Origin: Pedobacter indicus
GTDB taxonomy: Bacteria > Bacteroidota > Bacteroidia > Sphingobacteriales > Sphingobacteriaceae
Reading direction: 5' to 3'
DNA: 64,000 nucleotides
Assembly: GCF_003449035.1 (NCBI RefSeq)
Contig: NZ_QRGB01000001.1
Span: 2,108,001-2,172,000, forward strand
Shown here in pieces: positions 25,617 through 34,580 of the stretch. The translations under genes and the position numbers were made by a program. Position 1 is the stretch's first letter. Each line of letters starts with the position of its first letter. The notes under the pieces are model-generated. The model saw nothing but the letters and a program-made list of their open reading frames with translations. It did no database searches and was not told the origin of the DNA.

Positions 25617-27998
25617 ATGAATCAAGAAACGGATAGCCATGACCATGATCAACAAATGTGGACACGTAGAAAACTGCTTGGAACATTGGGGTTAACCGGT
25701 CTGGGGACATTAGCCGCAACTCCAATTCAGGCGACTCAGAAAGGAGGACGTATAAATATACTTAGTCATGGAACCATATCTGACCTCCAAAATGATAAAA
25801 CGCTACGAGAAAACTCGATTGTATACGTATTGGGCTATTATAAGATAGGTGACGGAGGGGGTGCTCTATATCAGGTTTTCAAAGCTGCGGATATCGAAAA
25901 AGAAAACCCTTGGACTATCGCTCTGCAGAACGGGCTTGTGGCCTGCTTATTAGATGTCGAGAGTGTTAATTACAAGATGTTCGGTGCCGTAGGCGACTCG
26001 GTAAATGACGATTGCCAGCAAATTATGAAAGCGCATGTCTACGCTAACTGGAAGCGTGTCCCAGTTGTCAATATGCATGGCGAATACTGGTTAATGAAAG
26101 GTCTTGAGATCCCGATTCAAACAAATGTTTATTTCGGACAAACAATCTTTCACATAAATGAGAAAGAAAACACAACGAATAAGTCATATTTTTGGGTGCA
26201 AAGTCGGTATAAACCCAAGAATATCGAATGGTCGTCTGAGATAAAAGATCGTTTTATAAAAGCATTAAAGCCCGGATTGCAGGTTTTCCCAGAACTAGAG
26301 CCGTTTCGAAATTGCTTTATCCTTGTAAAGGATGACGGCGATCGCGTTGGATTTCGAGCCGGCGCCCGATACAATGGAACATCTTGGGCGCGAGAAGATT
26401 TCTTTTACGTTGAAGAACATGGGCGTATTGTGGGTGATATTACCTGGTCATTTAAAGATTATAAAAGCTTGGTAGCCTATCCGGTGGAAGATCATTATCT
26501 CGAAATTGAAGGCGGCACGTTTTATATTTCCGGTGATATACCGGGAGATAAAAATACGGGGTATAAGCGAAATGGCTTTAATATTAGTCGAAGTCGCACA
26601 TTGATAAGAAATCAATGGGTCGGATTAGAGCGAGGGGCAAAAGACACGTCAATGAGCCCAAGAGCCGGTTTTTACGCGTTTAGTAGGGTATATGATATTT
26701 TATTAGAGAATGTTCGGGTTATCCCCTGGGAGCAAGATCGTGACGGAACTGATCGCGATGTAACCGCGGGGACCTACGGCATTGGCGTGACACGCGTAAT
26801 GAAGGCCATGTTTAGAAATGTCATTGCCGAAGGCGGTCCTGTCCATTGGGGTGTTTTTGGAAATAACCTGATAAAAGACTTTGTCATCGACCGGTGTCAA
26901 CTGAATCGGGTAGATGTTCATTTCCATGGTTGGAACATCCACATCAAAGACTCAAAAATTGGTTATCGAGGAATTACCGTAACGGGCGGCGGGGAACTTT
27001 TAATCGAAAACACAAGCTGTTCAAACCGGTTTTTCGTAAGTTTTAGACGGGATTATGGAGCGAAATGGGATGGCAATGTCACGATACGTAATTGCAGGTA
27101 TTTTCCCGCGCCGGGTGCGTTCAATGCCGTTCTCTTTTTTCAACCGGCCGACTTCGAATATGGCTACCCTACGGGTATGGCCAGATCGATCAAGGTCGAG
27201 AATCTCATTATCGATTATAAAGACTATCCGGAAAATGATCAGGTTTGTTGGTTAATTCAAACACCTGATTTCGCTATTTCAAAAGGGGGCGATCGTCAGT
27301 TTTTCCCACGACGGATCATGATGAAGGATATTACTGTTGTTGGAAGGCAGAAAGGTGTCCGATTGCTAAAACTTCACGATCCAAGTCACTATCAAGTTGA
27401 TAAAGTGGGAAGGTTGACGGATTATCAATTGGATACGAACGCTTTGATTAGTTTCGAAGATGTCGATCTTGAAGACATTATTAATGAGTTAGCCGAAACG
27501 GATCATCATTTGTTTGTGAAATTAAATAAGAGCGATAACTATCGGAAAGACTCTCTGTACCCCTCAATTTCTATCAAGCGTTGTCATGGACTCAAAGCTT
27601 CACTGCAGGATATTGCGGCGATCGTTGATGTTCAACAAAGTCGTATTGTTCAATTGCTTTGTTCTGATAAAAATAAATTACGGGGAAAGCTCGTATTTCG
27701 GGATTGTACATTAGCACCAGTTTCGGAGAAGGAACCTGGTAGTCGACCTTATTTTATATTAGATAGCAGTTTGGGAACCAGTTTCATGAATTGTTTTGTT
27801 CACGCACCGATGATCGATAATATGCCAGCATTTGATCAACTCAATTTGATAGGTTTTATCGAAATAAATCGTAGTGTACGATTCAATCATCTGCATACGA
27901 TGCTCGGTAAGGAAATTATTGAACATTATAAGAACAAAAAAGAAGAGATTCAGAGTTCGTTTATTGCTATGCTGAGTAACCACTATGAAATCGGATAA
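25617..27998 (+). CDS. exported right-handed beta-helix protein (pectate-lyase superfamily-like)
   Basis: The 793-residue protein has a twin-arginine-like signal (TRRKLLGTLGLTGLG, RR at 17-18). A region of the tail-spike/pectate-lyase-3 type follows (YKMFGAVGDSVNDDCQQI, near 118-135), where the family usually has FGAxGDGxxDD. Many short beta-strand repeats run through 300-560, as expected of a parallel beta-helix. Such proteins cleave or bind polysaccharides. The exact reaction cannot be told. It has no close operon partner, but it shares a putative operator with the amino-sugar genes, which hints at an amino-sugar-containing glycan. Confidence 0.72.
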   Translation: MNQETDSHDHDQQMWTRRKLLGTLGLTGLGTLAATPIQATQKGGRINILSHGTISDLQNDKTLRENSIVYVLGYYKIGDGGGALYQVFKAADIEKENPWTIALQNGLVACLLDVESVNYKMFGAVGDSVNDDCQQIMKAHVYANWKRVPVVNMHGEYWLMKGLEIPIQTNVYFGQTIFHINEKENTTNKSYFWVQSRYKPKNIEWSSEIKDRFIKALKPGLQVFPELEPFRNCFILVKDDGDRVGFRAGARYNGTSWAREDFFYVEEHGRIVGDITWSFKDYKSLVAYPVEDHYLEIEGGTFYISGDIPGDKNTGYKRNGFNISRSRTLIRNQWVGLERGAKDTSMSPRAGFYAFSRVYDILLENVRVIPWEQDRDGTDRDVTAGTYGIGVTRVMKAMFRNVIAEGGPVHWGVFGNNLIKDFVIDRCQLNRVDVHFHGWNIHIKDSKIGYRGITVTGGGELLIENTSCSNRFFVSFRRDYGAKWDGNVTIRNCRYFPAPGAFNAVLFFQPADFEYGYPTGMARSIKVENLIIDYKDYPENDQVCWLIQTPDFAISKGGDRQFFPRRIMMKDITVVGRQKGVRLLKLHDPSHYQVDKVGRLTDYQLDTNALISFEDVDLEDIINELAETDHHLFVKLNKSDNYRKDSLYPSISIKRCHGLKASLQDIAAIVDVQQSRIVQLLCSDKNKLRGKLVFRDCTLAPVSEKEPGSRPYFILDSSLGTSFMNCFVHAPMIDNMPAFDQLNLIGFIEINRSVRFNHLHTMLGKEIIEHYKNKKEEIQSSFIAMLSNHYEIG

Positions 27999-28036
27999 AT
28001 TATTGAACGCTTGGGTCATGACTTGTATTGCTTGTT

Positions 28037-28104
28037 CCCGTTGTGAACCCGTAGTGCTCCCGTTGCCAACCCGTATAAATGCTTGTTTGATCGGGTTCAC
28101 AACG
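28037..28104. repeat. short direct and inverted repeats (CCCGTTGtgAACCCGTA)
   Basis: A 17-base unit occurs at 28037-28053 and 28059-28075, differing at two positions, with a 22-base period. CGTTGTGAACCCG at 28039-28051 is also repeated exactly in inverted form at 28092-28104. It lies in the gap after the beta-helix gene. Confidence 0.75.
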
Positions 28105-28229
28105 ATATAGTAACCTGATCAAAATGCGTTAATGTAAAACATGGTATTTCCAATATTAGTGTATACTTATTTTAAAGCTTTTTCGTTTAAATTAGATGGT
28201 TACATTACGGTTTGATCAAATTTACACGG

Positions 28230-29543
28230 ATGAGCTTTGAGGGAAATGAATTGTACCATATAGAAGAATGGACTGGCCAATCACCATATATTAAAAGCTA
28301 TTACGCCAAAATACAGCATAAGGGTTTGGGGCGACTTCTACTATTGAAGGATTTCGATCGAGAGAATCTACAGAGAAGAATTAACGAACAATTAGCAACC
28401 TGGGATACAATATGGAAATTAGAACAATATAAAAAAGATAACGAGCCTAATAGTATCTATAATCATGAGTTTGCTGACCAGCTAACCGCTTTGTCGAAGT
28501 CTAATCTAAAACTGCTGAAAGATATACTGTTAGAATCGCTCAATACTGAGATTCAACTCGACTGGGATCGTTTGAAGGATCACGCAACCTTTCCAATTTC
28601 TAATCCGGAATCAGCTTTATTAGCGGAGATAGATGATATGCCATTTCCAGTAGAACCCTTGTTTAAAGAATTACCAACGGAGCCTGACGAGGAACGTTTT
28701 ATTCCTCAACTAGGTTTTTTTGATAAGCTATTTGCCGCGCGTGGTAAACAAAAGAAAGATGAAGCAGAAGCGGCGTTCAAAAAAGCAAAAGACCGATGGG
28801 AGGCTGAAGTAACTCGAATAGAAACTGAAAACCGGGAATTACGAAATGACTACTTATCCAAGCTTGCAGAAGCTGAAACATTAAAAAAAACTTTAATTGA
28901 GCAATGCGAGCAAAAAGTGAACGAATGGCATCGATTATATCGTGAATTTACAGACAAAAAGGACGCACACAATAACGCAATTGATCAGTGGAAAAGAGAT
29001 TTCTCAGAAGGGAAGGAGAAAGCTGTAAATGAATACTACGATTTTATTCTTCACTATTCTGCGTACCCTGATATTGTATCGAAAATTTTCGAGCTGACTT
29101 TCAACGAAGACGAAAAGCTATTTGTTGTAGATTACCTTCTCCCTGCGCCTCGCCAATTTCCCAATGTTTCTGAAGTTCGCTTCATCCCACCGCGAGGTAT
29201 TCTGAAAGACTCCTATTTGTCAGAGAGACAGTTTTCGCGGCTTTACAATGATGCAATTTATAAAATGGCGTTGAGAACACTTTATGAAGTATTTAAAACC
29301 GATGATACTGGAATTGTTAAAGAATTGGTATATAATGGCTGGGTGGTTGATGATAAATCTGAAAACCCCGATCAGCGTTGTTTGATTTCGTTAAGGGTTT
29401 CAAAAGAAAATTTTGCAGCTTTAGATCTACAATATGTAGATGCGAAAACATGTTTTGAGCAATTGAACGGGCGGGTAAAGGACGATCTGACGTTCATGAA
29501 TCCCGTTGAACCATTCGTTCGTACCCGTTTTACATTTTCGTAG
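28230..29543 (+). CDS. coiled-coil protein resembling the non-nuclease part of Mrr-like proteins
   Basis: The 437-residue cytosolic protein has no signal peptide. The N-terminal half is mixed, and a charged coiled coil runs from about 175 to 270. The C-terminal part holds phrases like IYKMALRTLYEVF, VYNGWVVDD and VDAKTCFEQLNGRV. These recall a conserved region next to the endonuclease domain in Mrr-like restriction proteins (from memory, not searched). No endonuclease domain follows, and none is encoded in the next 180 bases. The start is taken as ATG 28230; a TTG six codons upstream is also open. It stands alone in its unit. Function unknown. Confidence 0.65.
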   Translation: MSFEGNELYHIEEWTGQSPYIKSYYAKIQHKGLGRLLLLKDFDRENLQRRINEQLATWDTIWKLEQYKKDNEPNSIYNHEFADQLTALSKSNLKLLKDILLESLNTEIQLDWDRLKDHATFPISNPESALLAEIDDMPFPVEPLFKELPTEPDEERFIPQLGFFDKLFAARGKQKKDEAEAAFKKAKDRWEAEVTRIETENRELRNDYLSKLAEAETLKKTLIEQCEQKVNEWHRLYREFTDKKDAHNNAIDQWKRDFSEGKEKAVNEYYDFILHYSAYPDIVSKIFELTFNEDEKLFVVDYLLPAPRQFPNVSEVRFIPPRGILKDSYLSERQFSRLYNDAIYKMALRTLYEVFKTDDTGIVKELVYNGWVVDDKSENPDQRCLISLRVSKENFAALDLQYVDAKTCFEQLNGRVKDDLTFMNPVEPFVRTRFTFS

Positions 29544-29666
29544 TTACACGATCGGACCTAGACGTAATAAGTCCACATATTAAGCCAAAAAAGCTTGCAC
29601 AATAGTGGAAGCAAGCTGCTTCCGACCCGCTTGGAGGTAAATCAGGATATTAACCGGATTATCTGT

Positions 29667-29713
29667 AAATAAACAAAGGCCTCTGATTTTTTATCAGAGG
29701 CCTTTGTTTATTT
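29667..29713. terminator. bidirectional terminator hairpin
   Basis: A perfect 21-base inverted repeat (29667-29687 with 29693-29713) with a 5-T loop; the inner GC part is GGCCTCTGAT. It lies between the convergent coiled-coil gene and the small lipoprotein gene. Confidence 0.85.
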
Positions 29714-29723
29714 TAAATTTATA

Positions 29724-30101
29724 TTAGCGGGTACAGTTCGCTGTCCAGGTACCTTCGTTGTTGGTAACCAACATCGTTAATGAGTTGGCGTCTACGGTTA
29801 TTCCCGCTACACCATCACCAATACTAATATAAGAATTGTCACCCTTCTCTTGGAACTTAACACCCGTTATGTTCGGGATGCCACTTCCAAAGTCAAAAGA
29901 GTAGCTATCGCCCACTTTGACTACCGTTACGCGGCCATCTTCGTCGATAATCGTTTCACTTCCATCGTTAAAGGAAATATCACCAGTATACGTCCCTACA
30001 AAGAAATCATTATCAGCCGGATCGTCATCTTTACTACAAGAAACTGCGGTGAACATCAAGGTGGCGATAATCATTGCGCCTAGTAATTTAATCTTTTTCA
30101 T
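29724..30101 (-). CDS. small lipoprotein of unknown function
   Basis: The 125-residue protein has a clear lipoprotein signal (MKKIKLLGAMIIATLMFTAV, lipid Cys22 in VSCSKDDD). The mature part is a small beta-rich domain (FFVGTYTGDISFNDGSE), a layout seen in many Bacteroidota surface or periplasmic lipoproteins related to lipocalin-like or calycin folds. No enzyme motif is visible. It is a single-gene unit. Confidence 0.75.
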   Translation of the reverse strand: MKKIKLLGAMIIATLMFTAVSCSKDDDPADNDFFVGTYTGDISFNDGSETIIDEDGRVTVVKVGDSYSFDFGSGIPNITGVKFQEKGDNSYISIGDGVAGITVDANSLTMLVTNNEGTWTANCTR

Positions 30102-30153
30102 ATTCTTTTTTCCTTAATTTAACAATTAAATGACAAGCATTATGCCAAAAGAA

Positions 30154-30184
30154 AAGGGCTATGGGGTTTTAGTCCATAGCCCTT
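30154..30184. other. terminator-like hairpin upstream of the lipoprotein gene
   Basis: AAGGGCTATGG pairs perfectly with CCATAGCCCTT across a 9-base loop. On the minus strand it is followed by a T-rich stretch (CTTTTCTTTT) 53 bases before the lipoprotein start. It lies in a divergent gap (30102-30394) with no gene before it on that strand, so an attenuator or leader structure is as likely as a terminator. The rest of the gap shows nothing recognisable. Confidence 0.5.
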
Positions 30185-30394
30185 GTAACATTTTTAGCTA
30201 AATTTCGTCGTTTAGTTTATGGGTTTTGCTCGAGCACCCCGCCGGATATTACGATTTGTGAGTCGGGTATATAATCTATTATATCAGGAATTGTCGTGAT
30301 TTGCCTCCTGAATTGTCGGAATAACACAGGTTAAAAAGAAAACATATTGATGAAATTTGTTATTAAAATATTATAGAAACTAAAAATTGAAAAA

Positions 30395-30886
30395 ATGAAA
30401 AGTAACCAAGGACTCATTTTTTCTGTTGAGAAGGCGAACAGAAAAATACATGTTGAAAAGGAATTTGCAGCTCCACTCGAAAAAGTGTGGGATGCATTTG
30501 CCAAAGAGGATCAGATTAGCCAATGGTTTGCGCCCAAACCCTGGAAAGTAGAAAGTAAAGATTTTAACTTCGCAGAAGGAGGACGTTGGCTTTTCGCGAT
30601 GGTTGGGCCGGAAGGAGAGAAACATTGGTCGGTTTCCAAATTTATTTCTATTGATCCATTAAAGGGGTATGTTGCCAGCGATGCTTTTAGTGATGATCAG
30701 GGGAATATCAATGAACAGTTTCCTCAGTCAACCTGGCATGCTGATTTTGTGGATAAAGGCGACTCAACTCTTTATCGGGTCGATCTCGTATTTGACAGTG
30801 AAGATGATTTGAATGCTAATCTCGAAATGGGTTTTCAAGAAGGTTTTACGGTGTGTTTAAATCAGCTGGAGGAACAATTGGCTTAA
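30395..30886 (+). CDS. SRPBCC (AHSA1-type) domain protein
   Basis: The 163-residue cytosolic protein of the START-like fold has the AHSA1-type pattern: HVEKEFAAPLEKVWDAFA near 19-36, ISQWFAPKPW near 41-50, GGRWLFAMVGPEG, and a C-terminal helix (EGFTVCLNQLEEQL). Such domains bind hydrophobic ligands or act as stress or co-chaperone proteins. The ligand is unknown. It is a single-gene unit; the next gene starts 76 bases later. Confidence 0.88.
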   Translation: MKSNQGLIFSVEKANRKIHVEKEFAAPLEKVWDAFAKEDQISQWFAPKPWKVESKDFNFAEGGRWLFAMVGPEGEKHWSVSKFISIDPLKGYVASDAFSDDQGNINEQFPQSTWHADFVDKGDSTLYRVDLVFDSEDDLNANLEMGFQEGFTVCLNQLEEQLA

Positions 30887-30962
30887 CAGCCAGGCGATAA
30901 CGATTTTAGTTGCTATATTTTCAATGTTTGATGTATATTCGTAGAACAACTATACGATATAT

Positions 30963-33131
30963 ATGTCTTTCAAGAATCTCCTGTTCGTCTTCGTGATCAG
31001 CTCCTTATTTTTAGGGTGTAGTGTTAAAAAACAAACTCAAAAAGAGGGCAAAAATGATTTAACCCATTATGTAAATCCCTTTTTGGGAACCGCACCACTA
31101 TTGGATCCAGATGTTATTGGATATACGCCACCTGAAGGTTGGCGCGTATGGGCTGGACTGGTTTTTCCGGGCTCTTCGCTGCCGAATGCTATGGTTCAAT
31201 TGAGTCCTGTAACTGAATATGGTAGTGGAGCTGGTTACGAGTATGAAGATGAAGAGATCCTGGGCTTTGCCCATACCAATAAAGGTCATTGGGATCAAAT
31301 GAATATCCCTGTCTTACCAATTTCAGGTGAAGTAAAACGTCCGTTCAAATCCCGCTATTCAAAGGATAGCGAAGGGGCTTCTCCTGCTTTTTATAAGGTT
31401 TTTTTAAGTGATTATAGAATAAACGTTCGCCTAACGTCTACACTTAGAGCGGGCGTGCACGAATATACGTTTGCTGAAAAATCTGACCGGAACATCCTTT
31501 TTGATTTAGCGAGGGCCAACCACGGCGTTAAACATTGGGAAATCACAAAAAAAGGGAATGCTATCCAAGGTGTGCAGGAGCTTGACCAAGGCCCGATATA
31601 TTTCTATGCTGAAGTTAATCACCATATTGACGAATTGCAGGTAATAAGACCGGGTGAAAAAACAGGTTATGCCTTTATTAAGTTGAGTGATAAAAAGCCT
31701 GAGCCTGTCGTGCTAAAAATTGCCTTATCCTATGTGAGTATTGAGAATGCTATTGAAAACTTAAAGACTGAAGTTGGTGAGCGCAGCTTCAATGAAGTTC
31801 ATCAAGCAGGTAAAGCTGAATGGAATGAGATTCTTTCTCAGGTACAGGTGAAAGGAGGAACAGAGAAGCAACGGGAGATTTTTTATTCGTCCCTCTATCG
31901 TTCGTTTCTATGGCCGGCGCTACGAAGCGATGTAAATGGACAGTTTACGGATGCGGATCGAAAAGTGCGTCAAGAAGATTTCAATTACTACACCGTTCCA
32001 GCACTATGGGACACGTACCGGAATAAACTGGTACTACTCGGAATGATCAGACCCAAGGTGACGAACGATGTTATCAAGTCATTAATGGATCGAGGAGAGA
32101 TAACTGGTTTCATCCCTACATTCTTTCACGGCGACCATGCTGCTCCGTTTATTGCCGGTACTTATTTCAGAGGGATAGGCGATTTTGATGTGAATAAAGC
32201 TTATCAGCTTTTGTTGGATAACGCATATAAAGAGAAGGGAGCCCGTCCGCATATCGCTGAATACATAGAGAAAGGATATATAAGTGATCCTGACATCGAA
32301 AATCCACACGTAGAAACCAAAGCCAAAGCAGGTGTTTCTAAAACACTGGAATATGCGCATGATGATTATGCCTTGTCTTTATTGGCAGCAAGTTTAGGCG
32401 ACAAAGAGCGTGAAGCCGATTTGCAGAAACGATCGCAAAACTATCGAAACGTTTTCGATCCGTCCACAAACTTCATGCGTGGACGATTGGATAATGGCGA
32501 CTGGATCAATCCATTTAACCCGCAGTATCCTTATTATGAGTACATGTATCGCGAGGCGAACGCTTGGCAGGTATCTTTTTATGTAAACCATGATATGCCT
32601 GGGCTCATCGACCTCTATGGTGGCGAGCAGGTTTTTGAGGAAAAATTAGACTCTCTTTTTACTTTACCTTGGAATCCAAAACATATTGCAAGAAACATTT
32701 CTAGTTTTATCGGACAGTATTCGCACGGCAATCAGCCAGATCATGAAGCGCCTTTTGCTTACTATTTTGTCGATAAGCCAGAGAAATCACAAGCTATCCT
32801 TGATCGAATTTTTGAACGTTTCTATGGCGTGGGAGAATTTGGACTCGCGTTGGGCGGAATGGATGACGCTGGAGAAATGTCATCGTGGTATGTATTCAGT
32901 GCAGGTGGGCTCTATCCATTCTCGACAGCTGATGCGAATTATTTGGTTACGGTACCCGTCTTTGATGAGGTAAAATGGCATATTAAAGGTAAAAAGCCAG
33001 TTGTTATACGTAATCCGGCTGCCGGTAGGCAGCTGAAAGGCATTCAAGTGAATGATAAAGAACACAATGGGTATTTTATCCCGCATGATCTGTTTGATGA
33101 AGGCGGAGTTATTAACTTGAAAACAAACTAG
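30963..33131 (+). CDS. GH92 family glycosidase (alpha-mannosidase type) lipoprotein
   Basis: The 722-residue protein has a lipoprotein signal (SSLFLGCSVKK, Cys19). GH92 features follow: YVNPFLGT near the N terminus, PGSSLPNAMVQLSP, WDTYRN, REANAWQ with E531 in the likely general-acid position, HGNQPDHEAPF (588-598) and GMDDAGEMSSWY with D634 and D635 in the catalytic-base segment. The family is calcium-dependent and mostly cleaves alpha-1,2-, alpha-1,3- or alpha-1,6-mannosides by inversion. The motif often written HGNEPSH is HGNQPDH here. It has no SusC/SusD partner next to it. The substrate is probably a mannoside but is not proven. Confidence 0.88.
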   Translation: MSFKNLLFVFVISSLFLGCSVKKQTQKEGKNDLTHYVNPFLGTAPLLDPDVIGYTPPEGWRVWAGLVFPGSSLPNAMVQLSPVTEYGSGAGYEYEDEEILGFAHTNKGHWDQMNIPVLPISGEVKRPFKSRYSKDSEGASPAFYKVFLSDYRINVRLTSTLRAGVHEYTFAEKSDRNILFDLARANHGVKHWEITKKGNAIQGVQELDQGPIYFYAEVNHHIDELQVIRPGEKTGYAFIKLSDKKPEPVVLKIALSYVSIENAIENLKTEVGERSFNEVHQAGKAEWNEILSQVQVKGGTEKQREIFYSSLYRSFLWPALRSDVNGQFTDADRKVRQEDFNYYTVPALWDTYRNKLVLLGMIRPKVTNDVIKSLMDRGEITGFIPTFFHGDHAAPFIAGTYFRGIGDFDVNKAYQLLLDNAYKEKGARPHIAEYIEKGYISDPDIENPHVETKAKAGVSKTLEYAHDDYALSLLAASLGDKEREADLQKRSQNYRNVFDPSTNFMRGRLDNGDWINPFNPQYPYYEYMYREANAWQVSFYVNHDMPGLIDLYGGEQVFEEKLDSLFTLPWNPKHIARNISSFIGQYSHGNQPDHEAPFAYYFVDKPEKSQAILDRIFERFYGVGEFGLALGGMDDAGEMSSWYVFSAGGLYPFSTADANYLVTVPVFDEVKWHIKGKKPVVIRNPAAGRQLKGIQVNDKEHNGYFIPHDLFDEGGVINLKTN

Positions 33132-33224
33132 GTCAGAAGCGCAGATACTCAGAAAACAAAAAAAGAACTTATCTGTTATACGAAAATATTTCACAATCTA
33201 AAATTAACAACAAATAATCACTCC

Positions 33225-34487
33225 ATGACTTCTTTAACTACTAATTTAAAACTATTCAGCGTAGCAACCGGTTTGGTGTTCTCGCTTGGAGCATGCAGTT
33301 CGTCTGCAGACAATGGCGGTAATAGCCAAGACACAACTGCCGTGGTAGGTGACACTACAAAATACGATCCCGTTGAAACAGAAGCTGCAAATACAGATTA
33401 CAAACCCGCTTTCGAAGGGCAAACCCGTATTGCAGGAGTCAAGACCAGTACAGAGTATTCGGTTCGTATGTTAAGTGACGGTTTAGATAGTCCTTGGGGA
33501 GTGACGAGCCTTCCTGACGGGCGACTTCTAATAACGGAAAAGGGTGGTACGATGCGTATTGCAAGTCAGGATGGAACACTAAGTGAGAAGATTACCGGGC
33601 TTCCGGAAGTAAACGACGCTCGTCAAGGTGGTCTTTTGGGTTTAACAATTGACCCTGACTTCTCCAATAACCGAATGGTCTACTGGACATTTTCTGAAGA
33701 AACGGATGGCAAGAATTTGACGGCCGTTGCTAAGGGAAAATTGGCCGATGATGAAAAGACCATTGAAAACGTTAAAGTAATTTATCGCGCTACACCGGGG
33801 CATAAGAGTGAATTGCATTATGGCGGACGTATCTTGTTCGATAAATCAGGTAATATCGTTTTCAGTACAGGAGAACGTTCTGATTTGGATACCAGACCTT
33901 TGTCGCAAGACTTGCAAACTTCGTTGGGTAAAATCATTCGCATTACTACTGATGGACAGCCGGCTGCCGGGAATCCATTTGAAGGAAATAGTGAGGCAAG
34001 ACCAGAAATATACTCTTATGGCCACCGGAACGTTCAAGGTTTAGCATTTCACCCGGTGACCGGTGACTTATGGGAAACAGAATTTGGTCCGCGTGGAGGC
34101 GATGAGGTGAATCTGGTTAAGCCGGGTTTGAATTACGGATGGCCTACAATCACCTATGGTCTTGAATATAGCGGGGAGGTTATCGGAGAGCCTATTCAGC
34201 AGAAAGAAGGGATGGAACAGCCGGTATACTATTGGGATCCTGTGATCTCTCCGAGTGGCATTACATTTTATGCAGGCAACGAAATTCCAGAATGGGAGAA
34301 TAACCTGTTTATTGCAGCTCTAAGCGGAACTCACATTGCCCGTCTTGTGATAAAAGATAATAAAGTAGTAGGAGAGGAAAGGTTATTGGTTGATGAGGTT
34401 CAGCGGTTCAGGGATATTACGCAAGGGGAGGACGGAGCGCTGTATGCTGTAACTGATCAAGGTAGACTATACCGAGTTGGGAAATAA
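33225..34487 (+). CDS. PQQ-dependent sugar dehydrogenase (GSDH-like) lipoprotein
   Basis: The 420-residue protein has a lipoprotein signal (TGLVFSLGACSSS, Cys24). A soluble glucose-dehydrogenase beta-propeller follows, with SPWGVTSLPDGRLLITEK, GGLLGLTIDP, YGHRNVQGLAF, GGDEVNLVKPGLNYGWP and SPSGITFY. Family members (soluble GDH, Asd/Yli-like aldose dehydrogenases) oxidise aldoses with PQQ. No cytochrome domain, unlike the relative at 187-1680. It starts 93 bases after the GH92 gene and ends at a convergent terminator, so it may be co-transcribed with GH92 and oxidise a released sugar. That link is inference. Confidence 0.9.
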   Translation: MTSLTTNLKLFSVATGLVFSLGACSSSADNGGNSQDTTAVVGDTTKYDPVETEAANTDYKPAFEGQTRIAGVKTSTEYSVRMLSDGLDSPWGVTSLPDGRLLITEKGGTMRIASQDGTLSEKITGLPEVNDARQGGLLGLTIDPDFSNNRMVYWTFSEETDGKNLTAVAKGKLADDEKTIENVKVIYRATPGHKSELHYGGRILFDKSGNIVFSTGERSDLDTRPLSQDLQTSLGKIIRITTDGQPAAGNPFEGNSEARPEIYSYGHRNVQGLAFHPVTGDLWETEFGPRGGDEVNLVKPGLNYGWPTITYGLEYSGEVIGEPIQQKEGMEQPVYYWDPVISPSGITFYAGNEIPEWENNLFIAALSGTHIARLVIKDNKVVGEERLLVDEVQRFRDITQGEDGALYAVTDQGRLYRVGK

Positions 34488-34521
34488 ATCCATCATCGCG
34501 TTAGTATAATATTAGTTTCTT

Positions 34522-34566
34522 AACACAAAACCCCGACACCGGAGTCCGGTAGCGGGGTTTTGTGTT
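34522..34566. terminator. bidirectional terminator
   Basis: Outer arms AACACAAAACCCCG at 34522-34535 and CGGGGTTTTGTGTT at 34553-34566, with an inner ACCGGA-G-TCCGGT stem. It lies between the convergent sugar dehydrogenase and beta-propeller lipoprotein genes, with T-runs on both sides. Confidence 0.88.
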
Positions 34567-34580
34567 TTTTAAATTTGAAA

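Noticed and set aside
29544-29660. Hairpin-like AGCTTGC/GCAAGCT sequence considered as a small RNA or tRNA remnant.
   Set aside because: Stems are only 6-7 bases and compete with each other, and there is no cloverleaf or promoter.
32724-32755. GH92 motif HGNQPDH instead of HGNEPSH, first read as loss of the general acid.
   Set aside because: By spacing to the catalytic-base segment (about 43 residues), this is not the general-acid position. The likely acid is E531 in REANAWQ, about 103 residues before the base segment, and it is present. The Gln may still affect calcium or substrate binding.
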